Shown here: piece by piece, positions 1 to 7,579 of the stretch
Numbering within the stretch: the first letter of the stretch is position 1
Layout: each line of letters begins with the position of its first letter
From: Bacillota bacterium
Lineage (GTDB): Bacteria; Bacillota; UBA4882; UBA8346
NCBI GenBank assembly: GCA_023401925.1
Contig: JAEXDA010000072.1
Location: 1-38,560 of the forward strand
Length of the DNA: 38,560 nucleotides
Direction: 5' to 3'
Program-made: the position numbers and the translations under genes
Notes under the pieces: generated by a model
The model's input: only the letters and a program-made list of their open reading frames with translations
Database searches by the model: none
What the model was told of the DNA's origin: nothing

Positions 1-20
1 GGGATGAATGAGGGAGGATG

Positions 21-110
21 GGAACCGTAGGTTCCAAGCGGCAGATTCCAAAGGGTCGCCGCCCCGACCCTTTGGTCCTGGTGGGTGTGGGAGGTAGGAA
101 CAGCCTCCCA
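21..110. repeat. Cluster of three inverted repeats (structured intergenic DNA)
   Basis: Three hairpins follow one another. The first is GGAACC/GGTTCC at 21-35 with a 3-nt loop. The second is an 11-bp perfect stem, CCAAAGGGTCG at 48-58 against CGACCCTTTGG at 65-75, with a 6-nt C-rich loop. The third is TGGGAGG at 88-94 against CCTCCCA at 104-110. None is followed by a U-run, so they are not ordinary intrinsic terminators. They may be the end of an upstream transcript, a REP-like element or part of a structured RNA upstream of the small gene at 181. Confidence 0.6.
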
Positions 111-180
111 TCGACCCTTATAAACTTTAATTTAAGACCAAGAATTAAATTTACTCTTTTTTAATTAAGGAGGTAATCCC

Positions 181-441
181 ATGCTCACCGACAAAGATCT
201 CGGCATCAAAAAATTTATCCTCGACCGGCTGGACCAAATCACTGACGAGGCTGAAGCCGACCCCGAATACAAAAACTTAGGCAAGCGCCCAAATCAGTTG
301 TTGGAGCTGGCCGCCGCCAAATTACCGCTGGAAGATAAAGCATGGCTGAAGGAATACGACGACATCTGGTTTGCGCAGATCTGCCGTCGGGACGGGCTGA
401 TCTACAGCGCGGCGTTGATGGACGGTATCTTGCGCACATAA
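181..441 (+). CDS. Small acidic hypothetical protein (86 aa)
   Basis: I do not recognise this protein with confidence. It starts at an ATG with a strong ribosome binding site (AAGGAGGT at about 168-175), so expression is likely. The product is 86 aa, acidic, probably mostly helical, with no signal peptide, no membrane segment and no Cys pair. The C-terminal stretch around residues 66-84 (RRDGLIYSAALMDGI) vaguely recalls the end of small phage-like or Firmicutes proteins of the DUF6809 type, but that is a weak resemblance. It stands alone between structured non-coding regions. Function unknown. Confidence 0.7.
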   Translation: MLTDKDLGIKKFILDRLDQITDEAEADPEYKNLGKRPNQLLELAAAKLPLEDKAWLKEYDDIWFAQICRRDGLIYSAALMDGILRT

Positions 442-556
442 TATGTGCGACGGTTATTGGGTCGCTATGGTTGGGCAAGGAATAGAAAAGATAAAAGTTT
501 GAAATGACCGACTCACCCCTTCAGGAACCTGATCGGCCAGAGAAATTAGCAGCAAT

Positions 557-752
557 TCCCCTCCCTTTGACTGATAGGTAAAAAACACTGGGGAAGGTCC
601 GATAATGCAATATATAGCATTTTTTGATTGGAAAGTCTTCGATGATACCTTTAAGATGACCAAGATTTAGGGTCCCTTTTTGGTAAATCTGTAATATAAC
701 GAACTTCCCCTCCCTCTAACGTAAATTGTGTCTGGCAGTCAAAGGGAGGGGA
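557..752. repeat. MITE-like element bounded by 17-bp inverted repeats
   Basis: TCCCCTCCCTTTGACTG at 557-573 is the exact reverse complement of 736-752. The 162 bp between them carry no recognisable gene. A second, internal copy of the C-rich half (CCCCTCCCT, 707-715) also pairs with 743-751, so the right arm has two possible partners and alternative hairpins could form. The size (196 bp) and perfect ends suit a non-autonomous miniature element, but no target-site duplication is evident and no matching transposase is in the window. Confidence 0.45.
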
Positions 753-905
753 GAAGCAAACTGCTAGCTACCGGCATTTAAGTAACTGGAGGGTGAGTTG
801 GGAAAATCCTTTTTTTATTGCATTCCCAGAAGTCGCCAAAAAGAAAAATCAATCGAAATCGATTCCATATTTAAATCGAAAGTATCTACCGGCACTGATT
901 TTAAA

Positions 906-941
906 ATCCGTTTCATCGGTCTAATCCGTTAAATCCTGGTT
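906..941 (+). repeat. Degenerate 9-bp tandem repeat (ATCCGTTNA type)
   Basis: Four consecutive 9-mers can be read: ATCCGTTTC, ATCGGTCTA, ATCCGTTAA and ATCCTGGTT. All begin with ATC and three of them share an ATCCG or ATCGG core. The period is exact over 36 bp. The stretch is not inside a gene, and the 9-bp period is compatible with a decayed coding relic as well as with a non-coding repeat. Confidence 0.5.
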
Positions 942-1250
942 CAGACGATGTTTTAGGCGATAATAAAAGCCCCTGAAATAGACCCCGACTTTTAGGTAAT
1001 GTCGGGAGAGGGTAGCTCACATCGGGCATTCATTATCTTTTGTTCCAGAGTAAGAGTCTTTGGCATAATCCCTTTTAACTTTTTAAGAATAAATGATATA
1101 ATAGGAACGTGGACATGTCGATGGACAAGGTGTAGCACTGGTTCGGGTGGCACAAGGAAGATTGCCGGTTAGCCGACGGGTCCGTCGTATTGAGTGAAGA
1201 TGTATTATTGAATAAAGGAATTTTAATATGTGGAAAGGGGCGCTTTTTGC

Positions 1251-1625
1251 ATGACCGAGCGCGAACTATTAGAATTAGCAATCCAAAAAATAACCGGAAT
1301 CGAACAAAAAGTAACTGTAATTGAACAAAGAGTAACTGGGACAGAACAAAAAATAACCGGAATCGAACAAAAAGTAGTTGGAATCGGACAAGATGTCAAG
1401 CTGATAAAAATCCAGCAATCCGAACATGGAGAGATGATTCATTCGTTGGTCCATTCAAGTGAAGCCCAAAAGGCTCAATATGATGCCTTGCAAATGGAAG
1501 TTGCCAGATTATCCGGAGAAATGAATAAAGGATTTTCAGATATAATCGAAATCCAAAAATCCCTCCTTGAAATGTACGGCGACCATGAAGCCAAAATTAG
1601 AATCTTACAACGCAAACCGGTTTGA
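1251..1625 (+). CDS. Heptad-repeat coiled-coil protein (124 aa)
   Basis: This is a cytoplasmic coiled-coil protein of unknown function. I take the ATG at 1251 rather than the GTG at 1230, because the purine-rich ribosome binding site GGAAAGGGG (1232-1240) lies 10 nt before 1251 and would fall inside the longer version. Residues 14-55 are six tandem heptads of the type ITGIEQK / VTVIEQR / VTGTEQK, with I/V and I/T at the a and d positions, encoded by a 21-bp tandem DNA repeat (1290-1415). The rest (residues 56-124) is helical, with MEVARLSGEMNKGF and a charged C-terminal tail. Similar repeat proteins occur as small hypothetical genes in Firmicutes; a structural or tethering role is possible but unproven. 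A terminator follows at 1770. Confidence 0.75.
   Translation: MTERELLELAIQKITGIEQKVTVIEQRVTGTEQKITGIEQKVVGIGQDVKLIKIQQSEHGEMIHSLVHSSEAQKAQYDALQMEVARLSGEMNKGFSDIIEIQKSLLEMYGDHEAKIRILQRKPV
1290..1415 (+). repeat. 21-bp in-frame tandem repeat
   Basis: Six units of 21 bp (starting at 1290, 1311, 1332, 1353, 1374 and 1395) encode the heptads of the coiled-coil protein. Units 1 and 4 are identical, the others diverge mainly at codon positions that keep the heptad pattern, and the sixth is strongly diverged. Repeat number could vary between strains by slippage. Confidence 0.8.
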
Positions 1626-1769
1626 GGATTGCCTCCGCTTAGAGAACGAATTATAAGAACTACTCCTCCTTTGCCAAATAAAAACCACTGTAGAAAAATA
1701 TCCATTTGCCTTAGGTTTATCCCATACTTCAAACTTATCTGTTAAGAAAAGGTCCACCCCAATTATAAA

Positions 1770-1794
1770 ATCACCTTCCGGTGGTTCTTTTTTT
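1770..1794 (+). terminator. Intrinsic terminator
   Basis: A 6-bp stem ATCACC/GGTGGT (one G-U pair) with a TTCC tetraloop is followed by TTCTTTTTTT. It lies 145 nt after the stop of the coiled-coil gene and just before the MocR regulator gene. Confidence 0.75.
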
Positions 1795-1834
1795 ATTGGT
1801 ATAATTATGTCAAAATAGGCTTGTGAGGTAGCTC

Positions 1835-3301
1835 ATGTTTAATGATTTAAGACTCGTAAAGAATAAAGCGGTTTATCTTCAAATCAAGGATTATATCAAA
1901 GGGCTGATCCTTTCCGGGGTTTTGCTTCCCGGCGTGAAATTGCCCTCTTCCCGGGAACTGGCCACTATCTTGAAAGTGAGCCGCAATACGGTTGTCCAGG
2001 CTTATCAGTATCTTGAGGACGACGGGTTTATTCATACCGTAAAAGGCCAGGGCGTCTTTGCGGCGGAGGTCTCCGTCCGGAAAGAACAAGAAAACCTCAA
2101 TTTAAACTGGGAATCCAGGGTCAGCGGGTTTGCCAAAAAGGCAGTAGCGCTGGATAATGAGAAGAACGAACTGCGTTGGGAGAAGGGAATGCTTTCTTTC
2201 AAGAGTATTGCTCCAAACCCCGAGCTCTTTTCTCTAGAAGACTTCAAGAGAGCGGTTTTGAACCAGTTGGCGGCGGAAGGGGAAAAGCTCCTCAATTACG
2301 GGTATGCCCGGGGATACAAATATTTGCTGGAGTATTTAACCGGGTATATGAAAAATAAAGGAGTGGAATCCTCCGGAAAAGAACTGCTGATCACCAATGG
2401 TTTTACCGAAGGTTTCAACCTGCTCTTATCGGCCCTCACAGCGCCCGGAGACAAGGTTATCTGTGAAAACCCGACTCATAATACGGCTTTAAAAATTATG
2501 CGGCTGGCCGGTCTAAAGATAACCGGGGTTCCCGTTGAAACAGACGGTATTAATCTTAAGATTTTGGAGGAACGTCTGGCCGGGGAGGAATTCAAGTTGG
2601 GTTTCCTGATTCCCTCTTATCACAATCCCACCGGTTTGGTGATGGCTCCGGAAAAACGGGTGGCGGTTTTGAAAATCTTTGAAAAGTATCAGGTTCCGGT
2701 GGTTGAGGATGGTTTCAATGAAGAACTGCGGTATTACGGATCTCATGTAGCGCCTTTAATGGCCTTGGCCGGTTCCGGTAACGGAGTCGTCTATCTGGGG
2801 AGTTTTTCCAAGGTGCTTTTTCCGGGGCTTCGCATTGGCTGGATTATGGGGGATTCAAAGCTGATCGCGTATTTGGAAAGCGTGAAGCGCAGTTTCAATA
2901 TTCATACTTCCTTTTTGGATCAAGCCATTCTTTGTGAGTTTCTACAAAGCGGCTCCTTTGAAAAGTATCTTCGCAAGGCCAGAAAAGTTTACCGGGAACA
3001 ACACCAAACCGCTACCAATCTTGCAATGGAGTATATACCCTGCCGCAGGATCTGGGGTGAAGGCGGGTTGCACATCTTTATCGAACTGGATGATGGCCTA
3101 AACGCCAGGGAAGTGCTGGACCAGTGTCACCGCCAGGGAGTTCTCTTTATGCCGGGGGATATCTTTTATACTGACGGCGGAGGGGCCAATACCTTCAGGC
3201 TGGGAATCTCCAGAGTCTCCCAAAAGGAGATGGAGCAGGGTTTTAGAATCATCGGGGAAGTGGTGAAGGATCTCGCTATGAAACTTCATTCCGGTAAATG
3301 A
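1835..3301 (+). CDS. MocR-type transcriptional regulator (GntR HTH fused to aminotransferase fold)
   Basis: A PLP-dependent transcriptional regulator of the GntR/MocR class. Residues about 10-80 form a GntR winged helix (LPSSRELATILKVSRNTV and a following YLEDDGF wing). Residues about 115-480 form a class I aminotransferase fold with the IPSYHNPTG segment and the PLP-lysine motif GSFSKVLFPGLRIGW, in which the lysine is residue 326. At 488 aa it has the usual MocR length. The ATG at 1835 has a GAGGT ribosome binding site. Family members such as GabR and PdxR sense PLP plus an amino compound and control neighbouring genes. The aminotransferase gene 110 nt downstream on the same strand is the obvious candidate target. 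The ligand cannot be told from sequence. Confidence 0.92.
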   Translation: MFNDLRLVKNKAVYLQIKDYIKGLILSGVLLPGVKLPSSRELATILKVSRNTVVQAYQYLEDDGFIHTVKGQGVFAAEVSVRKEQENLNLNWESRVSGFAKKAVALDNEKNELRWEKGMLSFKSIAPNPELFSLEDFKRAVLNQLAAEGEKLLNYGYARGYKYLLEYLTGYMKNKGVESSGKELLITNGFTEGFNLLLSALTAPGDKVICENPTHNTALKIMRLAGLKITGVPVETDGINLKILEERLAGEEFKLGFLIPSYHNPTGLVMAPEKRVAVLKIFEKYQVPVVEDGFNEELRYYGSHVAPLMALAGSGNGVVYLGSFSKVLFPGLRIGWIMGDSKLIAYLESVKRSFNIHTSFLDQAILCEFLQSGSFEKYLRKARKVYREQHQTATNLAMEYIPCRRIWGEGGLHIFIELDDGLNAREVLDQCHRQGVLFMPGDIFYTDGGGANTFRLGISRVSQKEMEQGFRIIGEVVKDLAMKLHSGK

Positions 3302-3411
3302 TGAAGAATGCAACTTACACTTACGATGGATGATAAAAACAGGTTTGTATTCCGGTACTGATCATGTTTGGCTGGAAATTGCTCAAGGATATCAAAAGAA
3401 GGGATAGAATC

Positions 3412-4659
3412 ATGAGAGTTTATAAAAAGTCTACCAAGCTGGATCATGTCTGTTATGACATTCGCGGGCCCATTGTGGAAGAAGCCAAACGGATGGAAGA
3501 GGCTGGACACTCCATTATCAAGCTGCATACCGGCAATCCGGCCACTTTTGGTTTTGAAGTCCCCGATGTGATTCTGCGGGAAATGACCGACAATCTCAGT
3601 CATGCTCACGGTTATACAGATTCCAAGGGGATCAAGACGGCCCGGGAAGCGATTTGCAAATTCAGCCGGGAAAAAGGAATCCCTGTTGAAGGCGTGGATG
3701 ACGTTTATATCGGCAATGGGGTCAGCGAGTTGATTATGATCGCCATGCAAGGTTTGCTTAATAATGGCGATGAAATCTTAATCCCCTCTCCCGACTATCC
3801 TTTGTGGACCGCTGCGGTCAATTTGGCGGGAGGCACGGCGGTGCATTACCGCTGTGATGAACTTTTCGATTGGAATCCGGATCTTTTGGATATCCAGAAG
3901 AAAATCTCGCCGAGAACCAAAGGCATCGTGATTATTAATCCCAACAATCCCACCGGCGCCGTTTATTCCCGGGAAATCCTCCAACAAATCGTGGATTTGG
4001 CTGTCGCCAATCATTTGATCGTTTTTACGGACGAGATTTATGACCGGATTCTCTATGACGGGGAGGAACATGTCTCAACAGCCTCCCTATCCAATGAAAC
4101 GCTGTTTGTGACCATGAACGGCCTCTCCAAATCCCATCGGATCGCGGGATTCCGGGCGGGCTGGATGGTGATCAGTGGCAGTAAGGCCATGGCTACCGAT
4201 TATCTGGAGGGGCTCACCATACTGTCTTCGATGCGTTTGTGCAGCAATGCTCCCTCCCAATATGCAATCAGTATCGCCCTGTCCAATCAACAATCGATTT
4301 ATGATTTGACTTCGCCTGGAGGAAGGCTGCGGGAGCAACGGGACTATGCCTGGGAAAGGCTCAATTCCATACCGGGTTTTTCCTGCGTGAAACCTAAAGC
4401 CGCCCTTTACCTCTTCCCTAAAGTCGACACCGAGAGATTTGGTATCAAGGACGATCAGCGGTTGATTTACGATTTGCTGGTGCAAGAGAAAGTGCTTTTG
4501 GTACAGGGGACCGGCTTCAATTGGTCCCAGCCCGATCATTTCCGGTTTGTATTCCTGCCGGAAATGGCACAGCTGAAGGAAGCGCTGGATCGAATCGAGA
4601 GATTTATGGGGTCGTACCGCCAGAGTCAAAAGGGAATCCATCGGGAAATGGTGGTTTGA
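3412..4659 (+). CDS. alaA: Alanine-type aminotransferase, class I (AlaA-like)
   Basis: A PLP-dependent fold-type I aminotransferase that probably converts pyruvate plus glutamate to alanine plus 2-oxoglutarate. The order of motifs matches E. coli AlaA (YfbQ): an N-terminal YDIRGPI, then KLHTGNPATFGF, YTDSKGIKTAREAI, PSPDYPLWTAAV, INPNNPTGAVYS, and the PLP lysine in NGLSKSHRIAGFRAGW (K240). I chose the ATG at 3412 because AGAAGGG sits just upstream and the protein then begins like AlaA. The upstream in-frame ATG at 3364 has no ribosome binding site. Length is 415 aa, against about 405 for AlaA. It follows the MocR regulator and is likely under its control. A different amino acid specificity is possible. 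Confidence 0.85.
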   Translation: MRVYKKSTKLDHVCYDIRGPIVEEAKRMEEAGHSIIKLHTGNPATFGFEVPDVILREMTDNLSHAHGYTDSKGIKTAREAICKFSREKGIPVEGVDDVYIGNGVSELIMIAMQGLLNNGDEILIPSPDYPLWTAAVNLAGGTAVHYRCDELFDWNPDLLDIQKKISPRTKGIVIINPNNPTGAVYSREILQQIVDLAVANHLIVFTDEIYDRILYDGEEHVSTASLSNETLFVTMNGLSKSHRIAGFRAGWMVISGSKAMATDYLEGLTILSSMRLCSNAPSQYAISIALSNQQSIYDLTSPGGRLREQRDYAWERLNSIPGFSCVKPKAALYLFPKVDTERFGIKDDQRLIYDLLVQEKVLLVQGTGFNWSQPDHFRFVFLPEMAQLKEALDRIERFMGSYRQSQKGIHREMVV

Positions 4660-4754
4660 ACCTCGAATATTTACTTCTTCCAAAGGGTGATCAATTAAAA
4701 GTCCAGGTTGTTTTGGGTGTTGGGAGATAGCGGGAAAGGCGAAACAATAAATAA

Positions 4755-4796
4755 AAGCTCCGGAAGAAGAATATCTTCTTCCAGGAGCTTATTTTT
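4755..4796 (+). terminator. Strong intrinsic terminator
   Basis: A stem of AAGCTCC (4755-4761) with GGAGCTT (4784-4790) continues as GGAAGAAGA (4762-4770) with TCTTCTTCC (4774-4782), a one-base bulge and a 3-nt loop: 16 bp in all. ATTTTTG follows. It closes the MocR/aminotransferase unit. Confidence 0.85.
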
Positions 4797-4928
4797 GTCC
4801 TTTAGCAGGAAAATGCGATTGAAAGAAGACCCATGACAACGGCTTTCGATTTGCCATAAAATTCCCTCTCCCGGGCAGGATATTGGAAGGAAAATAGGGA
4901 ACTATTTTTTGTCATGCAAGGATGTTGG

Positions 4929-4946
4929 TATGAATAAATATACAAT
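4929..4946 (+). promoter_or_regulatory. ArgR/AhrC operator (ARG box)
   Basis: TATGAATAAATATACAAT matches the Bacillus ARG box (CATGAATAAAAATKCAAK) at nearly every position. It lies about 60 bp upstream of the argC -35 element. A weaker match, ATGTATAATTAT, overlaps the -10 element at about 5027-5043. Pairs of boxes are typical for ArgR hexamer binding. Repression by arginine is inferred. Confidence 0.75.
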
Positions 4947-5007
4947 TCAGTATAACGACGATTGTCATTGTAACCATAAAATATTCGTAAACAATTTCAA
5001 TATAGGC

Positions 5008-5036
5008 TTGCTGTTTATTCAATCTTTATGTATAAT
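5008..5036 (+). promoter_or_regulatory. Sigma-A promoter of the arginine cluster
   Basis: TTGCTG at 5008-5013 and TATAAT at 5031-5036 are separated by exactly 17 bp. Transcription would begin near 5043 and give a leader of about 145 nt before argC. Confidence 0.75.
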
Positions 5037-5064
5037 TATCACTAACAGTTTGGCTGGCGAGTGA

Positions 5065-5159
5065 AGCGTACCCCAAAATAATCGAGTGGGGTTGGACGCT
5101 ACACATAAAGTATAATCTCCCTTGCGAGCCGTAAAGGTAATTTGGGGACATTATACTTT
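5065..5159 (+). promoter_or_regulatory. Structured argC leader (two hairpins)
   Basis: Hairpin 1: AGCGTACCCC (5065-5074) pairs with GGGGT (5088-5092) and ACGCT (5096-5100), with a 3-nt bulge. Hairpin 2: AAAGTATAAT (5107-5116) pairs perfectly with ATTATACTTT (5150-5159), and after one mismatch TCCC pairs with GGGA. GGCTGGC at 5052-5058 can also pair at six of seven positions with GCGAGCC (5124-5130) in the loop of hairpin 2, giving a competing fold. No U-run follows hairpin 2 and no T-box core is present. It is not a class I recognise. Confidence 0.55.
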
Positions 5160-5188
5160 GAAAAAATGGGTAAAAGAAGGGAATCAGA

Positions 5189-6229
5189 ATGGTTAAGGTA
5201 GGAATTATCGGCGCCACCGGCTATACCGGCAGCGAATTAATCCGGATTCTGGCGGGGCATCCCGAAGCGGAGGTTACAGCCATTACCTCCCGTTCCAATG
5301 AAGGTAAAAAATTGGAAGAGATTTTTTATTCCTTCACCGGCTGGAATGGTCCGCTTTTCACCGGATCCGATTCGCCGGAAGCGGTCAAGGGATGCGATGT
5401 GGTCTTTTTGGCGGTGCCGCATGGAGTGGCGATGGAGATGGTGCCGACTCTCTTGAAAAATGGCCAGAAAGTGATTGATCTGGGGGCGGATTTTCGTTTT
5501 CGGGATTACCAAATCTTTGAAACCTGGTATAAACACAAACATTGTGAACCGGAATTGACCAAGACTGCAGTTTACGGATTGCCGGAGCTTTACCGGAAAG
5601 AAATCCGCAAGGCGGCCGTGATCGGCAATCCCGGTTGTTATCCCACCAGTGTCATTTTAGGGCTTTATCCTTTACTGAAAAACGGCCTGATTGATCCGGA
5701 GCGGATCATCATCGATTCCAAATCCGGAGTATCGGGAGCCGGGCGGAAAGCGGATATCGGGTATCATTACCCCGAGTTGTTCGGCAACTTTAAAGCTTAC
5801 GGGGTTGCAACCCATCGACATACACCGGAAATCGAACAAGAGATTTCCAAAATAGCAGGAAAAGATGTGCAGGTTTCCTTTACCCCGCATTTACTACCGG
5901 TGGCCAGAGGAATTTTAAGTACCCTTCATTTGAGTCTGACCAAGCAGATTACCACAGCCGAAGTAGAAACCATTTTCGTTGAAACCTACCAGGGAGAACC
6001 CTTTATTAAAGTCATTAAGGAGCCGGGATTGCCGGAACTTAAAGGGGTAACCGGAACGAACTGCTGTCATATCGGAGTCCGGGTTGATCCCCGCACCCAT
6101 CAATTGATTGTCGTATCAGTCATCGATAATATGGTCAAAGGCGCATCCGGCCAAGGGGTTCAGAATATGAACCTGATGTGCAATTTGCCGGAAACCATGG
6201 GCCTGGTGCAATGGCCGGTGTACCCGTGA
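5189..6229 (+). CDS. argC: N-acetyl-gamma-glutamyl-phosphate reductase
   Basis: ArgC catalyses the third step of arginine synthesis, the NADPH-dependent reduction of N-acetylglutamyl phosphate to the semialdehyde, in the cytoplasm. The N-terminal Rossmann motif GIIGATGYTGSELIRIL starts at residue 5, and the catalytic cysteine lies in IGNPGCYPTS (C150). The C-terminal half has the conserved GVSGAGR, HRHTPEIEQE and GASGQGVQNMN motifs. At 346 aa it has the normal family length. The ATG at 5189 has AGAAGGG upstream. It is first in the cluster, directly after the ArgR-controlled promoter, and is followed by argJ after 131 nt. Confidence 0.97.
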   Translation: MVKVGIIGATGYTGSELIRILAGHPEAEVTAITSRSNEGKKLEEIFYSFTGWNGPLFTGSDSPEAVKGCDVVFLAVPHGVAMEMVPTLLKNGQKVIDLGADFRFRDYQIFETWYKHKHCEPELTKTAVYGLPELYRKEIRKAAVIGNPGCYPTSVILGLYPLLKNGLIDPERIIIDSKSGVSGAGRKADIGYHYPELFGNFKAYGVATHRHTPEIEQEISKIAGKDVQVSFTPHLLPVARGILSTLHLSLTKQITTAEVETIFVETYQGEPFIKVIKEPGLPELKGVTGTNCCHIGVRVDPRTHQLIVVSVIDNMVKGASGQGVQNMNLMCNLPETMGLVQWPVYP

Positions 6230-6360
6230 AAGTGAAAAGAGAAAAGTCAAAAGAGAAGAAGTTTGAAAGTCAAAAGTAAGATACAACGATGGAATAAAAG
6301 CCGAGAAATTTTCGTGAGGATATCCTACGCAAATTTCCGGTGTCATCTGGAGGATTTATG

Positions 6361-7566
6361 ATGAAGGAAATAGCGGACGGGGTGTGTGCTCCAAAGGGGT
6401 TTAAGGCGGGCGGGATCGCCTGTGGGATTAAAAAAAATGAAAAGTTGGATCTGGCGCTGGTTGTTTCGGAGGTTCCGGCCACGGCGGCCGGGATTTTTAC
6501 CACCAATAAGGTCCAGGCTGCGCCGGTAACAATTTCCAAGCGGCACCTTCAAAAAGGGAGCGCCCGGGCGATTATTGCCAACAGCGGCAATGCCAATGCC
6601 TGTGTTGGTCCGGACGGATTGACGGTCGCGGAAAATATGGCCGCATTGGCTGCCAAACAATTGGGCATTGATGCAGAGTCGGTTTTAGTAGCTTCTACCG
6701 GTGTTATTGGAGTACCGTTGCCGGTTGAAAAGATAGAGCAGGGGCTGGAAAACAATCCCGGTTTTTTGTCGGTTTCCGGTGGCAATGCAGCTGCCCGGGC
6801 TATTATGACGACGGATACCTTTTCGAAAGAGATGGCGGTGGAGTTTACACTGTCGGGTGCAAGTGTTCGAATCGGCGGAATGTCCAAAGGTTCCGGAATG
6901 ATTCACCCCAATATGGCTACAATGCTGGGCTTTCTGACTTCGGATGTGGCGATTGAACAAGAATTATTGCATCAAGCGTTGCAACGCGCCGGAGAATTGT
7001 CGTTCAACCGGATTACCGTGGATGGCGACACCAGCACCAATGACAGTTTGTTCATTTTAGTCAACGGGAAAGCGGGAAATAAGAAAATCAGCGCAAAAGA
7101 CGAGGATTACCAAATCTTTGAAACGGCCTTAACCGATGTATGCATTGGGCTAGCCAAAATGATGGCCCGGGATGGCGAAGGGGCCACCAAATTCGTGGAG
7201 ATTGAGGTAACCGGAGCCAAGTCTGAAGCTGATGCAGTAAAAGCCGGCAAATCAATTGCCACTTCAAACCTGGTTAAGACAGCTATCTTCGGTGAGGATG
7301 CCAACTGGGGGAGGATATTGGCGGCGGTCGGATATTCCGGGATTGATTTTGATCCCGCCCAAACCGATATTTATTTGGGAGATTTGTTGGTTTGTAAGGG
7401 CGGAGTCGGGTTGGTCTTTGATGAAGCGAAAGCCAAACAGATTTTATCGCAAAAAGATTTAGTGGTTACGGTCAAGTTAAGCAATGAAGCGAAATATGCG
7501 GCTCGGGTGTGGACGTGTGACTTAAGTTATGATTATGTTAAGATTAACGGTAGTTACCGGACTTGA
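6361..7566 (+). CDS. argJ: Glutamate N-acetyltransferase / ornithine acetyltransferase
   Basis: ArgJ moves the acetyl group from N-acetylornithine to glutamate, closing the cyclic arginine pathway; some members also acetylate glutamate from acetyl-CoA. The self-cleavage site is visible as MIHPNMATMLGF, where Thr187 becomes the N-terminal nucleophile of the beta chain. The N-terminal GFKAGGIACGIK and the STGVIG oxyanion-hole motif are also present. I chose the second of two adjacent ATGs (6361, 401 aa): GGAGG at 6349-6353 is 7 nt from it but only 4 nt from the ATG at 6358. The upstream GTG at 6340 overlaps the ribosome binding site. Presence of argJ explains why no argE is needed. Whether it is mono- or bifunctional cannot be read here. 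Confidence 0.96.
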   Translation: MKEIADGVCAPKGFKAGGIACGIKKNEKLDLALVVSEVPATAAGIFTTNKVQAAPVTISKRHLQKGSARAIIANSGNANACVGPDGLTVAENMAALAAKQLGIDAESVLVASTGVIGVPLPVEKIEQGLENNPGFLSVSGGNAAARAIMTTDTFSKEMAVEFTLSGASVRIGGMSKGSGMIHPNMATMLGFLTSDVAIEQELLHQALQRAGELSFNRITVDGDTSTNDSLFILVNGKAGNKKISAKDEDYQIFETALTDVCIGLAKMMARDGEGATKFVEIEVTGAKSEADAVKAGKSIATSNLVKTAIFGEDANWGRILAAVGYSGIDFDPAQTDIYLGDLLVCKGGVGLVFDEAKAKQILSQKDLVVTVKLSNEAKYAARVWTCDLSYDYVKINGSYRT

Positions 7567-7579
7567 TGAGGTGTTTTGA

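Larger units (their letters stand above)
442..1250. other. Gene-poor 0.8-kb region with repeats
   Basis: I see no convincing coding region here; open frames on either strand lack ribosome binding sites and family features. The stretch holds a 17-bp inverted repeat pair (557-573 / 736-752), a small AATGC/GCATT hairpin plus T-run at 604-625, a degenerate 9-bp-period repeat at 906-941, and a CCCGAC/GTCGGG hairpin at 984-1006. A TATAAT-like hexamer near 1096-1102 may belong to a promoter for the gene at 1251, but no clear -35 is visible. Confidence 0.5.
4797..5188 (+). other. argC upstream region
   Basis: There is no gene here. The region between the terminator and argC carries the ArgR box, a sigma-A promoter and a structured leader of about 145 nt, each annotated separately. 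About 130 nt (4797-4928) show nothing I can name. Confidence 0.7.

Noticed and set aside
3286..3750. 154-aa minus-strand open frame
   Set aside because: It overlaps the end of the MocR gene and the front of the aminotransferase gene, both with clear family motifs, and has no ribosome binding site or motif of its own.
4087..4683. 198-aa minus-strand open frame
   Set aside because: Opposite strand of the AlaA-like aminotransferase gene, which is well supported; the translation has no family features.
5037..5188. T-box leader for the arginine operon
   Set aside because: No T-box core (GGTGGNACCGCG) and no terminator with U-run were found, although the leader is structured.
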